Shown here: in pieces, positions 56,012 to 63,710 of the stretch | How positions within the stretch are numbered: position 1 is the first letter of the stretch | Layout: every line of letters begins with the position of its first letter | Assembly: GCA_902619265.1 (NCBI GenBank) | Contig: CACNDL010000002.1 | Location: forward strand, 196,505 to 260,504 | DNA: 64,000 bases | Origin: an uncultured SAR86 cluster bacterium | GTDB taxonomy: Bacteria; Pseudomonadota; Gammaproteobacteria; Magnimaribacterales; TMED112 | Direction: 5' to 3' | Translations under genes and position numbers: made by a program | Notes under the pieces: model-generated | What the model was told of the DNA's origin: nothing | Databases searched by the model: none | The model's input: the letters and a program-made list of their open reading frames with translations, nothing else

Positions 56012-57795
56012 TTTTTATCCGTAGACAAAAAGCTCAAAAAGGCTTCTTGCGGTAGCGCAACTTTTCCTATTTGTTTCATTTTCTTTTTTCCTGCTTTTTG
56101 CTTTTCTAAAAGTTTTTTCTTTCTTGTAACATCGCCACCATATAGTTTAGCAGTAACATTTTTTCTGAAGGCTTTCACACTCTCTCGAGCAATTATTTTA
56201 CTTCCAAGCATTATCTGAATTGGTATCTCAAACATTTGTCTAGGGATCACTTCACGCAAGCGCTTTGCAATATCTCTTCCTTTTCTTGCTGCTTCAGACC
56301 TGTGCATAATAGATGATAGGGAATCAACAACCAAACCATTTATTGCAACATCTACTTTTACTAATTCAGCTGCTTGAAATCTATCAAAGACAAAATCTAC
56401 TGATGCATACCCCTGGCTTTTCGATTTCAATGTGTCAAAAAAATCCATAACAATTTCTGAAAGAGGCATTTCAAAAATTATTGAGACTTGACCACCTAGG
56501 TATTGCAAGTCTTTTTGAACACCTCTTTTTGACATTGCAAGCTCAATGACGTCTCCTACGTATTTATCAGGGCAAAGTATTGTGGATTTAATAATTGGTT
56601 CTCTAATTTCTTCAATTTCGTTAACGGTTGGTAATTCAGCAGGAGAACTTATGGTAGCTTCCTCACCATTTGTTTTTAGAATCTCATAAGCAACACTGGG
56701 TGCAGTTGTAATTAAATCCAGATCATACTCTCTTTCTAATCTCTCTTTAACCACCTCCATGTGCAATGTGCCTAAAAATCCGCATCTAAAACCACTGCCC
56801 AAGATATCTGAGTTTTCTGGTTCAAAGATTAATGAGGCATCATTTAAATTTAGTTTCTGTAGTGCCTCTCTGAAAGCCTGATAATCGTTGGAATCTATTG
56901 GAAAAAAGGAAGCAAATACCTGAGGTTTAACTTCTTCAAATCCGTCTAATTCATTTGTTTCTGGATATTTTGCAGATATCAAAGTATCTCCAACAGGCAC
57001 GGATTTTAGATCTTTTACACTTGCAACTAAATAACCAACCTCCCCTTCTAATAATTCAGTACAAGGAATTTTTTTTGGTGTGAATTTTCCAATAGTATCT
57101 GCGGTGTATGTTTGTCCGGTTGATTTAACAACAAATTTTTCCCCTTTTTTTAAAGAACCGCTAAAAATTCTTATTAAAGATATAACTCCCAAGAAATTGT
57201 CGTACCAAGAATCGATTATTAATGCTTGTAAATTAGCCTCTTCACTTTTTTTTGGAGGAGGAATTTTTTGGGCAATTTGTTTCATTAGTTCATTCAAATT
57301 AGTTCCATCTTTAGCACTCACAGATAAAGCCTCTGATGCATCAATTCCTATGATTTCCTCTATTTCTTTTTTTACTCGCTCAGGTTCAGCTTGCGGCAGA
57401 TCAATTTTATTTATTACAGGTATTACTTCCAGCCCAAGATCTATAGCTTTATAGCAAGTCGACAATGTTTGCGCTTCAACACCCTGGGACCCATCAACAA
57501 CCAAAAGAGCCCCCTCACAAGCTGCTAGAGATCTTGAAACCTCATATGAAAAATCAACATGACCAGGTGTATCAATCAGATTGAATTGGTATTCCTCATC
57601 ATCAACGTAATTCAAAGCAACGGATTGTGCTTTAATAGTTATGCCTCTTTCCCTTTCAAGCTCAAGTGTATCTAAAACTTGAGATTTCATTTCTCGTTTT
57701 GATAAACCGCCACAAAATTCTATAATCCTGTCGGACAGCGTGGACTTCCCATGGTCAATATGGGCAATAATTGAGAAATTTCTTATCTTATTCAA
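56008..57795 (-). CDS. lepA: Elongation factor 4 (LepA)
   Basis: A translational GTPase that acts on stalled or initiating ribosomes. The 595-aa protein starts with [20 protein letters not shown] (G1), has [20 protein letters not shown] (G3), [10 protein letters not shown] (G4) and the LepA-specific C-terminal domain ([20 protein letters not shown]). It overlaps degP by 8 nt and lepB by 4 nt. Confidence 0.97.
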   Translation of the reverse strand: MNKIRNFSIIAHIDHGKSTLSDRIIEFCGGLSKREMKSQVLDTLELERERGITIKAQSVALNYVDDEEYQFNLIDTPGHVDFSYEVSRSLAACEGALLVVDGSQGVEAQTLSTCYKAIDLGLEVIPVINKIDLPQAEPERVKKEIEEIIGIDASEALSVSAKDGTNLNELMKQIAQKIPPPKKSEEANLQALIIDSWYDNFLGVISLIRIFSGSLKKGEKFVVKSTGQTYTADTIGKFTPKKIPCTELLEGEVGYLVASVKDLKSVPVGDTLISAKYPETNELDGFEEVKPQVFASFFPIDSNDYQAFREALQKLNLNDASLIFEPENSDILGSGFRCGFLGTLHMEVVKERLEREYDLDLITTAPSVAYEILKTNGEEATISSPAELPTVNEIEEIREPIIKSTILCPDKYVGDVIELAMSKRGVQKDLQYLGGQVSIIFEMPLSEIVMDFFDTLKSKSQGYASVDFVFDRFQAAELVKVDVAINGLVVDSLSSIMHRSEAARKGRDIAKRLREVIPRQMFEIPIQIMLGSKIIARESVKAFRKNVTAKLYGGDVTRKKKLLEKQKAGKKKMKQIGKVALPQEAFLSFLSTDKK

Positions 57796-59170
57796 CTGTT
57801 ACTGCAACAAAAAAGTTGGAACCATCTCTAGTTCCAAATATCGCTATTTTGTCACCTACAGCAAATGAATCAAGTGCATTTACAAAATCTTCAACATTTG
57901 AAATGTCATAAGTCATGTTGCCCGACTTGATTTTAGTAATTATGTCTCCTCTAAATATTTCACCAAAGGCGGGAGAATTTGATGTAACCTGAATTACTTT
58001 CACTCCTAAGGTCTCTTCATTTGTATCTTCTTCTCTAAGATTTTCCAGTTGCAAACCTAGTGGATAATTTGGCACTTCAGGTTCCTTTATCTCGGGCTCT
58101 GTTTGATTAAGTGAAGGCAACTCTCCTACTTTGACATAAAGATTTTTATAATCACCATCTCTAAAAAGCCTAAGCTTTAAGTTTGTATTTGGTTTTGTCA
58201 TTCCTACTTTATGTTGTAAATCCTTAAAATAAATCACATCTTTAGAGCCTACCTGAACTATCACGTCGCCTGGTTTTACACCTCCGTTATCAGCAGCACT
58301 ATCCTTAACAACTGCTCTAACTAATGCACCAATTGGCTTATCCATTCCAAGTGCTTCTGCTAAGTCACTTGAAACTTCACCGCCTTGCACACCTAAGTAA
58401 CCTCTTGAGAATTTGCCATTATCTTTTAGCTGATCTACAACTTCTAACGCAATATTAATTGGAATAGCAAAAGCCAATCCCTCATTACCGCCTGACCGAG
58501 AAAAAATTTGAGAGTTAATACCTATAACTTCACCATCAGTATTAAACAAAGGGCCACCTGAATTACCTCTATTTACTGCTGCATCAGTTTGTAAATATGG
58601 AACATAATCCCCAATGCCCTGGCCAGACGTTATGCCTCTTCCTGTAGCACTTATGATTCCGAATGTGACAGAAAAGTCATAGTTATATGGTGATCCTATT
58701 GCTATAACCCCATCACCTTGTTCGACTTTGTCGGAATCACCTATATCCACTGGATCTAAATCTTGTGACTCTATTCTTAACAAGGCCAAATCACTGAGCT
58801 CGTCCATGCCTATTATTTTTGCTTTAAATTCCCTTCTATCTAAAAATTTAACAAGAACTTCATCAGCACCCTGTACTACATGATAGTTAGTGATTACATA
58901 GCCGTCTTTATCTATCACAAACCCTGATCCTGTGCTTATGGATTCTCTTTCTTGTTGCCTTGGTGCTTCCATCTCAGGAAAAGGAAACCCAAATTCTCTA
59001 AATAGTTCTTCTGGAAAGGAATTTAAGGATCTTTGTGAAACTTTTACCTTTCTTATTGATTGAATATTTACTACGGATTCAGACTGATCTTTTACAAGCT
59101 CAGAGAAATCAAATTCATGTGCTTGGATTGTAAAGATAGTGATAAGTAAAGCGTAAAGTAAATTTTTCAT
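57788..59170 (-). CDS. degP: Periplasmic serine endoprotease DegP/MucD-like
   Basis: The 460-aa Do-like protease/chaperone starts with a signal peptide ([17 protein letters not shown]). The catalytic triad is His97 (ITNYHVV), Asp127 (LSDLALL) and Ser204 (GNSGGP). Two PDZ domains follow (about residues 265-360 and 370-460). In gammaproteobacteria this MucD form lies after rpoE/rse, as here, and is itself an envelope-stress target. It overlaps lepA by 8 nt and lies 8 nt after the anti-sigma gene. Confidence 0.95.
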   Translation of the reverse strand: MKNLLYALLITIFTIQAHEFDFSELVKDQSESVVNIQSIRKVKVSQRSLNSFPEELFREFGFPFPEMEAPRQQERESISTGSGFVIDKDGYVITNYHVVQGADEVLVKFLDRREFKAKIIGMDELSDLALLRIESQDLDPVDIGDSDKVEQGDGVIAIGSPYNYDFSVTFGIISATGRGITSGQGIGDYVPYLQTDAAVNRGNSGGPLFNTDGEVIGINSQIFSRSGGNEGLAFAIPINIALEVVDQLKDNGKFSRGYLGVQGGEVSSDLAEALGMDKPIGALVRAVVKDSAADNGGVKPGDVIVQVGSKDVIYFKDLQHKVGMTKPNTNLKLRLFRDGDYKNLYVKVGELPSLNQTEPEIKEPEVPNYPLGLQLENLREEDTNEETLGVKVIQVTSNSPAFGEIFRGDIITKIKSGNMTYDISNVEDFVNALDSFAVGDKIAIFGTRDGSNFFVAVTVE

Positions 59171-59178
59171 AAATTGTA

Positions 59179-59916
59179 TTAGTTGTTGGCTCTAATAGAA
59201 TTAAGGATCTTTTTGCCTGATTCAACATCAATATCACCAAATATAGTAATGGTATGAGGCTGATCACCATGAAAGTGCGTTTTTCTGATTAAAATGAAAT
59301 TTTCTTTCTGATAGACTCCATCCGGCAAATTAAAGTTCTTCGGCTTGTCGATAAAAATTGAAAACTGTTTCTTGTCTGTCTTGTTAATAAATCTATTCTG
59401 TATTTTTCTATCAGAATTAAAGCCTCTTGGAAGCCAATTTGGCTGATATGCAACTGGTACAATATTCCTAGAGTTATCAGGTACATAATGTCTTGATGCA
59501 AATTGTAATATTTCGTCAGATTTTATATTTTCCAAAATCTGTTTCGCTTCTGAAGATGCAATTGACTGATTTAAAAGTATGCTAGCTCTGTTTTCATTAT
59601 CATTTATGAATAACGCATTGTTCAGAATGGAGTAACTCAACAAAGCACCAACGGAAAATATTGTGATTGGCATAACAACTCTTTGTGTAAATGCAGCAAT
59701 TAAATCTTGTAAAGAAAGCTTTGACAGCCTTTCTTTAAAACCAAGCGGTTTGAGGTTCTCTGAAACCTCACTCAGCTCAAGCAAACTAAAATAAAGGTCT
59801 TTCAATTCTGGTTTTGTTTGCATGTCTGCAATGAGACAATTTATCTCTTTGGCATCTAATTCTCCATCAATAAAGGCAGAGATTCTACTGAAATCATAAT
59901 CTGATATATTTTTCAT
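59179..59916 (-). CDS. Anti-sigma-E factor fused to an RseB C-terminal-type domain
   Basis: The 245-aa protein joins two parts. Residues 1-75 read as an RseA-type anti-sigma domain (RISAFIDGELDAKEI), then a transmembrane helix at 80-103 (VVMPITIFSVGALLSYSILN). Residues 157-242 match the small C-terminal domain of RseB/MucB: QPNWLPRGFN and HTITIFGDIDVESGKKILNS. The large lipid-binding domain of RseB is missing. It sits after rpoE (4-nt overlap) and before degP, the exact rseA-rseB place. It should bind RpoE and sense the envelope. Confidence 0.75.
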   Translation of the reverse strand: MKNISDYDFSRISAFIDGELDAKEINCLIADMQTKPELKDLYFSLLELSEVSENLKPLGFKERLSKLSLQDLIAAFTQRVVMPITIFSVGALLSYSILNNALFINDNENRASILLNQSIASSEAKQILENIKSDEILQFASRHYVPDNSRNIVPVAYQPNWLPRGFNSDRKIQNRFINKTDKKQFSIFIDKPKNFNLPDGVYQKENFILIRKTHFHGDQPHTITIFGDIDVESGKKILNSIRANN

Positions 59917-60452
59917 AACCTATCTTTTAAATTCTCCATTAAATATTGTCTTGCTCTAAATATTCTTGACCTAACAGTTCCAACTGGCACTCCAGTTATA
60001 TTTGCTATTTCATCGTAATTTTTAGTATCCACCTCACATAGAATATAAGCAGTCCTTTGCTCTTCAGGCAATTCATTAAGCAATACCTGTACGGATTCAA
60101 AAAGTTCGCTATTTTCAATTGTGCTTTCAACATTATTGGGAGCAGCTAATGTGCTTTCAAAACCCTCATCTATTTGGTTTTCCCTGGAAGAATTTATTTT
60201 TGTGATAGCTAAATTGAAGCCAATCCTGTAAAGCCAGGTATAAAAATTGGAATTTCCTTTAAATGTGCCAATTTTCTCCCAAGCCCTTAAGAATGCTTGC
60301 TGCACTATATCTTCAGTTTCATGATAATTCCTCAAAATTCTGAATAAGGAATGATGAAGCCTTGTTTTAAATGTTGTAAATAGTAACTCAAAAGCATTTG
60401 AGTCGCCTTTTTGTGAAAGTTCCACTAATTGAGGAATACTATTTTTTTTCAT
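59913..60452 (-). CDS. rpoE: RNA polymerase sigma-E factor
   Basis: A 179-aa ECF sigma factor. Region 2 has FRILRNYHETEDIVQQAFLR and WEKIGTFKGNSNFYTWLYRI, and region 4 has LNELPEEQRTAYILCEVDTK and VPVGTVRSRIFRARQYL, close to gammaproteobacterial RpoE/AlgU. It is followed by the anti-sigma gene with a 4-nt overlap, and degP, a typical regulon member. The gap of 36 nt to sdhE is too small for an independent multi-promoter region. Confidence 0.96.
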   Translation of the reverse strand: MKKNSIPQLVELSQKGDSNAFELLFTTFKTRLHHSLFRILRNYHETEDIVQQAFLRAWEKIGTFKGNSNFYTWLYRIGFNLAITKINSSRENQIDEGFESTLAAPNNVESTIENSELFESVQVLLNELPEEQRTAYILCEVDTKNYDEIANITGVPVGTVRSRIFRARQYLMENLKDRL

Positions 60453-60488
60453 TATTGTTTTTGATTATTAATTCTTTAATAAGTTCAT

Positions 60489-60722
60489 TTAATAAGCAAA
60501 TTTTTTCAAATTGGGGAATTTTGAAATGAATGTTTCTTTTTCCTTGAAAATCAAATCAAATAAATCTTGGTCATTCATTTCAAGCAACTCGATTAGTTCT
60601 GACTTTTCATCAGCATTCATCTCATTAAAATTTTCCATAAATTTTTTTACTATGAATGTAGTTTCCTTCATCCCTCTTCTTGATTTAAAATTTAGTTTTT
60701 TAATTAATAGTTCATCGTTCAT
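60489..60722 (-). CDS. sdhE: FAD assembly factor SdhE
   Basis: SdhE helps attach FAD to succinate dehydrogenase. The 77-aa protein has the family's RGxxE motif in NFKSRRGMKETTFIV and a helical bundle with LIELLEMNDQDLFDLIF. Its position between ygfZ and rpoE agrees with the conserved ygfZ-sdhE neighbourhood. Its start codon overlaps that of the divergent ygfZ inside a single CATG. The nadB gene often found between here and rpoE is missing. Confidence 0.9.
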   Translation of the reverse strand: MNDELLIKKLNFKSRRGMKETTFIVKKFMENFNEMNADEKSELIELLEMNDQDLFDLIFKEKETFISKFPNLKKFAY

Positions 60723-61449
60723 GACAAAAACATTTTACCTGCCAAATTATACTTCGATAAGTGTAAAAGGCCCTGATTCTGAAAAATTTCTCCAAGGTCA
60801 GATTTCTTGTGATATTTCAAAACCAGCTCAATATTTTGATGGTTTATTTTGTAATGAGAAGGGCTACATAATTTCTAACTCTGTAGTTATTAAGGAAAAT
60901 GGCTTCGTTATTCTTGTAAAAAAAGATGTGGCGCAGTTTCTGGTCAGTGAACTTGAAAAATTTTCTAAATTTTATGATTGCACTATAAAAATTGAACAGC
61001 AGGACATTTATGGAAAACAAACAAATGATAGTTTTACCAAACATATTGGAACAATAGAGACAAATTATAATGAACAGGACTGGGAAACAGAAACAATGAA
61101 AAACTTTTGTTTCGACATTGGTGCTGATAGTTCAGGGAAATATCGTATTAATGAGATTGGGTATGATTTTCAAAAGTTTGTTTCATATGAAAAAGGTTGC
61201 TACAGAGGCCAAGAAATTATTGCTCGTCTTACATATCTAGGCAAAGCTTCTAAAATGGCCGTTGTTTTCTCAGGTTTGGTTAATTCCATATTCAATGAGA
61301 ACGGAAGAGAAATTGGGAAAAAAATTTTTCAAACTAATAAAAAAGATGAAGAATATACACATTTTTTTATTGAAAAATCTGAGTACTATTTAAACGACAA
61401 TAAAATTATCACTCCAGTTGCCAGTCAATGGGATTTGATCCAAGATTAA
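60721..61449 (+). CDS. ygfZ: YgfZ/GcvT-like folate-binding Fe-S protein
   Basis: YgfZ uses folate in maintenance of certain Fe-S enzymes such as MiaB. The diagnostic KGCYRGQEIIARLTYLGKA (K-G-C-Y-x-G-Q-E) is present. The frame is open back to 60511, but that part is the antisense of sdhE; ATG 60721 gives the usual N-terminus (MTKTFYLPNYTSISVKG, GPDSEKFLQGQISCDIS) and 242 aa. It is slightly shorter than the E. coli protein (326 aa). Its 3' end overlaps the convergent ung gene by 41 nt. Confidence 0.92.
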   Translation: MTKTFYLPNYTSISVKGPDSEKFLQGQISCDISKPAQYFDGLFCNEKGYIISNSVVIKENGFVILVKKDVAQFLVSELEKFSKFYDCTIKIEQQDIYGKQTNDSFTKHIGTIETNYNEQDWETETMKNFCFDIGADSSGKYRINEIGYDFQKFVSYEKGCYRGQEIIARLTYLGKASKMAVVFSGLVNSIFNENGREIGKKIFQTNKKDEEYTHFFIEKSEYYLNDNKIITPVASQWDLIQD

Positions 61450-62068
61450 TTAGCAAATTATTTGTTCTTGAAAAATGTTCACAACCAAAGAAACCATTAT
61501 TAGCTGATAATGGCGACGGGTGAGCAGCTTCAAAAATAAAATTATTTTCTTGAATTAAATGCTTTTTTTTCTGCGCGTGTTTTCCCCAGAGTAAAAAAAT
61601 TATGTTCTTCTTTTTTTGTATGAGGTCAATTGCGGCATTTGTAAAATTTTCCCAACCTATATTAGAATGCGAAGCAGGAAGTCCTGCACAAACTGAGAGA
61701 GAAGTATTCAGTAATAACACACCTTGTTTTGACCAAGCTGTTAAATCTCCAACTTGATTTTCTATACCTAGATCAGATTCTAATTCTATAAAGATATTCT
61801 TTAGAGAAGGTGGTAATTTTGAACTTCTGTTCACAGAAAATGCGAGACCATTTGCAACACCCGGTGTGTGGTAGGGATCTTGACCTATTATGACAACTTT
61901 TACTTTTTCTAATTCACAAGAATCAAAAGCTTTGAAGAAATCTTTTGGTTTAGGCAGAACAATTTTACCGTCAGCATTATCAGCTATTAAGTGGTTTTTT
62001 ATAGTTTTAAAATATGGTCTTTTTGTTTCAAAATCTATGAAACTTTTCCATGTTTTATGATTATTCAT
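61409..62068 (-). CDS. ung: Uracil-DNA glycosylase
   Basis: Ung removes uracil from DNA. The 219-aa protein has the catalytic GQDPYHTPGVANGLAFSV and LLWGKHAQKK with the leucine-loop HPSPLSANNGFFGCEHF. These are all intact. The end overlaps the ygfZ 3' end by 41 nt in the convergent orientation. An inverted pair of consensus DnaA boxes lies 25 nt upstream of its start. Confidence 0.97.
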   Translation of the reverse strand: MNNHKTWKSFIDFETKRPYFKTIKNHLIADNADGKIVLPKPKDFFKAFDSCELEKVKVVIIGQDPYHTPGVANGLAFSVNRSSKLPPSLKNIFIELESDLGIENQVGDLTAWSKQGVLLLNTSLSVCAGLPASHSNIGWENFTNAAIDLIQKKKNIIFLLWGKHAQKKKHLIQENNFIFEAAHPSPLSANNGFFGCEHFSRTNNLLINLGSNPIDWQLE

Positions 62069-62092
62069 TTGCTTAAAAATAACACATTTTTT

Positions 62093-62115
62093 TTATCCAC
62101 AGAAACTGTGGATAA
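62093..62115. promoter_or_regulatory. Inverted pair of consensus DnaA boxes
   Basis: TTATCCACA at 62093-62101 and its inverse TGTGGATAA at 62107-62115 are both perfect R1-type DnaA boxes, 5 bp apart. Together they form a 10-bp stem if transcribed. There is no T-run on the side needed for a terminator in either direction. They are 25 bp upstream of ung; possible roles are DnaA-dependent control or titration. Confidence 0.6.
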
Positions 62116-62337
62116 CTTTGGGGAAAACTAACATCAAATTTAATATATCCCATATACATGAAAGCTTTCATCCAATTGTATAAAAAATATACAATATATT
62201 GTTAGCCAGTAAAAATGGGGCTCTCAGAAGGTAGGAAACTTAATTGACTAAAAACAATGCAGATAAAGCTTAAATTATTAGTGATGCTCATTCTTGTGTG
62301 AAAATCAATACTTTAGATGAAAAAAAACAGGGTTTTT
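62116..62337. other. Non-coding region between ung and serA
   Basis: This AT-rich stretch holds a 14-bp perfect palindrome (ATGAAAGCTTTCAT at 62158-62171) and an 8-bp hairpin (ATTGTATA at 62175-62182 with TATACAAT at 62188-62195, A5 loop). Near 62320-62337 short A/T runs give a weak terminator-like end for serA on the reverse strand. I found no gene. Confidence 0.5.
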
Positions 62338-63522
62338 TTAATAGCAAAGTCTTGCATTTGAAACACCACTGATTTTTTCTAGCTCTGCGACTACGCTACC
62401 TGAAATTTGATCATCTGTGTCTATGATATTACAGGCTAAATCGCCTCTGCTTTTATTCACAAATTCTGAAATGTTAATTTTATTTTTGGCTAGACATTCG
62501 GCTATCTTACTAATAATTCCAGGCTCATTATTATTAGCAATAAACAGTCGGTGTTTACCATGTTTTTCAGAGGTGATATTCGGAAAGTTAACGCTGTTAG
62601 AAATTTTTCCAAACTTTAAAAAATCACTCAATTGAGTACAAGCCATGACTGCACAATTTATTTCACTTTCTTTTGTGCTTGCTCCTAAATGGGGAAATAT
62701 CATTACGTCTTTCTTTCCACTTATTCTCTTTAGTAAATTTTTTGTTGGAAAATCCGTTACATATTTGTGTAGATGGTTATTTTCTAAACATTCTAGTAAG
62801 TCCTTTTCGCTTACAATGCCACCTCTTGAAAAGTTTATTAACACAGAGCCTTCTTTCATTAATTTTAATTTTTCTATATCAATAAGGTTTTTTGTATTTT
62901 GATTAAGTGGTAAGTGAAGTGAAACATAATCAGATGAAGACAAAACCTCTTCAATTTTATTGCATCTTTTCAGACTGCTTGGTAAGCGAAGTGCATTCTC
63001 AACTGTGAGGCCGGGATCATAAGCAATTACTTCCATCCCAATTGCCATAGATTGTTCTGCAACCATTGAACCAATTGCACCCAGCCCAATGATACCTAAA
63101 GTTTTTCCATTAACTTCTTCTCCAACATATTGTTTTTTCATACCTTCAATTTCTTTACTAATCTCTTCGTCGTTTTTTGAATCTATGTCTATAGAATCTA
63201 GATTTTTGTTTCCTGAAACTAAATCTCTTTTTGAGAGTATCAAGGAACATAAAACCATTTCTTTAACTGCATTAGCATTTGCACCAGGCGTGTTAAAAAC
63301 CACAACACCATGGTCTGAACAATTCTTAATGTCTATATTGTTTGTGCCTGCTCCTGCTCTAGCTATGGCTAGTAGACTTTCTGAGATTTCTAGCTCAGTC
63401 AAATTATGACTTCTTAAAACTATACCACTAGCATTTAAATAGTCTTCGCTCAGAGAAAATTCGTTTTTTTTAAGCTGTTCTAAACCTTCTTTTGCTATGT
63501 TATTTAGGATTTGTATTTTCAT
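62338..63522 (-). CDS. serA: D-3-phosphoglycerate dehydrogenase
   Basis: SerA starts serine synthesis. The 394-aa protein has the NAD motif GLGAIGSMVAEQSMAIGMEV, the catalytic Arg in NFSRGGIVS and His in FPHLGASTKE, and a C-terminal ACT domain (NEPGIISKIAECLAKNKINI) for serine feedback. This short SerA type differs from the classical E. coli form at the N-terminus. It is divergent from nrdA across 188 bp. Other hydroxyacid dehydrogenases are possible, but the ACT domain favours SerA. Confidence 0.9.
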   Translation of the reverse strand: MKIQILNNIAKEGLEQLKKNEFSLSEDYLNASGIVLRSHNLTELEISESLLAIARAGAGTNNIDIKNCSDHGVVVFNTPGANANAVKEMVLCSLILSKRDLVSGNKNLDSIDIDSKNDEEISKEIEGMKKQYVGEEVNGKTLGIIGLGAIGSMVAEQSMAIGMEVIAYDPGLTVENALRLPSSLKRCNKIEEVLSSSDYVSLHLPLNQNTKNLIDIEKLKLMKEGSVLINFSRGGIVSEKDLLECLENNHLHKYVTDFPTKNLLKRISGKKDVMIFPHLGASTKESEINCAVMACTQLSDFLKFGKISNSVNFPNITSEKHGKHRLFIANNNEPGIISKIAECLAKNKINISEFVNKSRGDLACNIIDTDDQISGSVVAELEKISGVSNARLCY

Positions 63523-63590
63523 TTTTGGAATATAAAAGAATACACATTAAAACACACATATCAAACGTATTTCATTAAATTGAGAACATT

Positions 63591-63610
63591 TTATCCATAA
63601 GTTATCAACA
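63591..63610 (+). promoter_or_regulatory. Two DnaA-box-like sites upstream of nrdA
   Basis: TTATCCATA (63591-63599) and TTATCAACA (63602-63610) each differ from TTATCCACA at one base. They are in the same orientation, 11 bp apart. DnaA regulates nrdAB in E. coli through paired boxes at a comparable place, so the same control is plausible here. Confidence 0.5.
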
Positions 63611-63616
63611 AGAAAA

Positions 63617-63632
63617 TTACAGCATATAGTAG
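63617..63632 (+). promoter_or_regulatory. NrdR box 1 (weaker)
   Basis: TTACAGCATATAGTAG matches the core of the NrdR consensus (CwAtATaTwG) with several outer mismatches. Its centre lies exactly 31 bp before box 2, the normal three-turn spacing of NrdR box pairs, which argues for it despite the weak match. Confidence 0.55.
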
Positions 63633-63647
63633 GAAAAATTAAAATAA

Positions 63648-63663
63648 ACACAACATATTGTGT
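63648..63663 (+). promoter_or_regulatory. NrdR box 2 (strong)
   Basis: ACACAACATATTGTGT matches the 16-bp NrdR consensus (acaCwAtATaTwGtgt) with a single deviation and is nearly palindromic. It lies 47 bp upstream of the nrdA ATG, where bound NrdR would repress transcription when dATP is plentiful. Confidence 0.8.
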
Positions 63664-63710
63664 TGAAATGCTTGAATGTCGTCACTACATGTAGAAAAAT
63701 ACCCTAAGCG

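Noticed and set aside
60511-60720. Long N-terminal extension of ygfZ
   Set aside because: The 70 extra residues are the antisense of sdhE with Ser/Phe-rich composition. The usual YgfZ N-terminus begins at 60721.
62093-62115. Hairpin as a rho-independent terminator
   Set aside because: The T-run is on the 5' side for the forward strand, and the reverse strand has an A-run after the stem. It also lies upstream, not downstream, of ung.
62158-62205. 15-codon ORF starting in the palindrome (MKAFIQLYKKYTIYC)
   Set aside because: Too short, no ribosome-binding site, and no downstream gene on that strand for a leader peptide to control.
62069-62337. Possible oriC because of perfect DnaA boxes and AT-rich DNA
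   Set aside because: A strong dif site lies only 32 kb away, so this region is near the terminus. Only two consensus boxes are present, with no 13-mer array and no dnaA/gidA-type neighbours.
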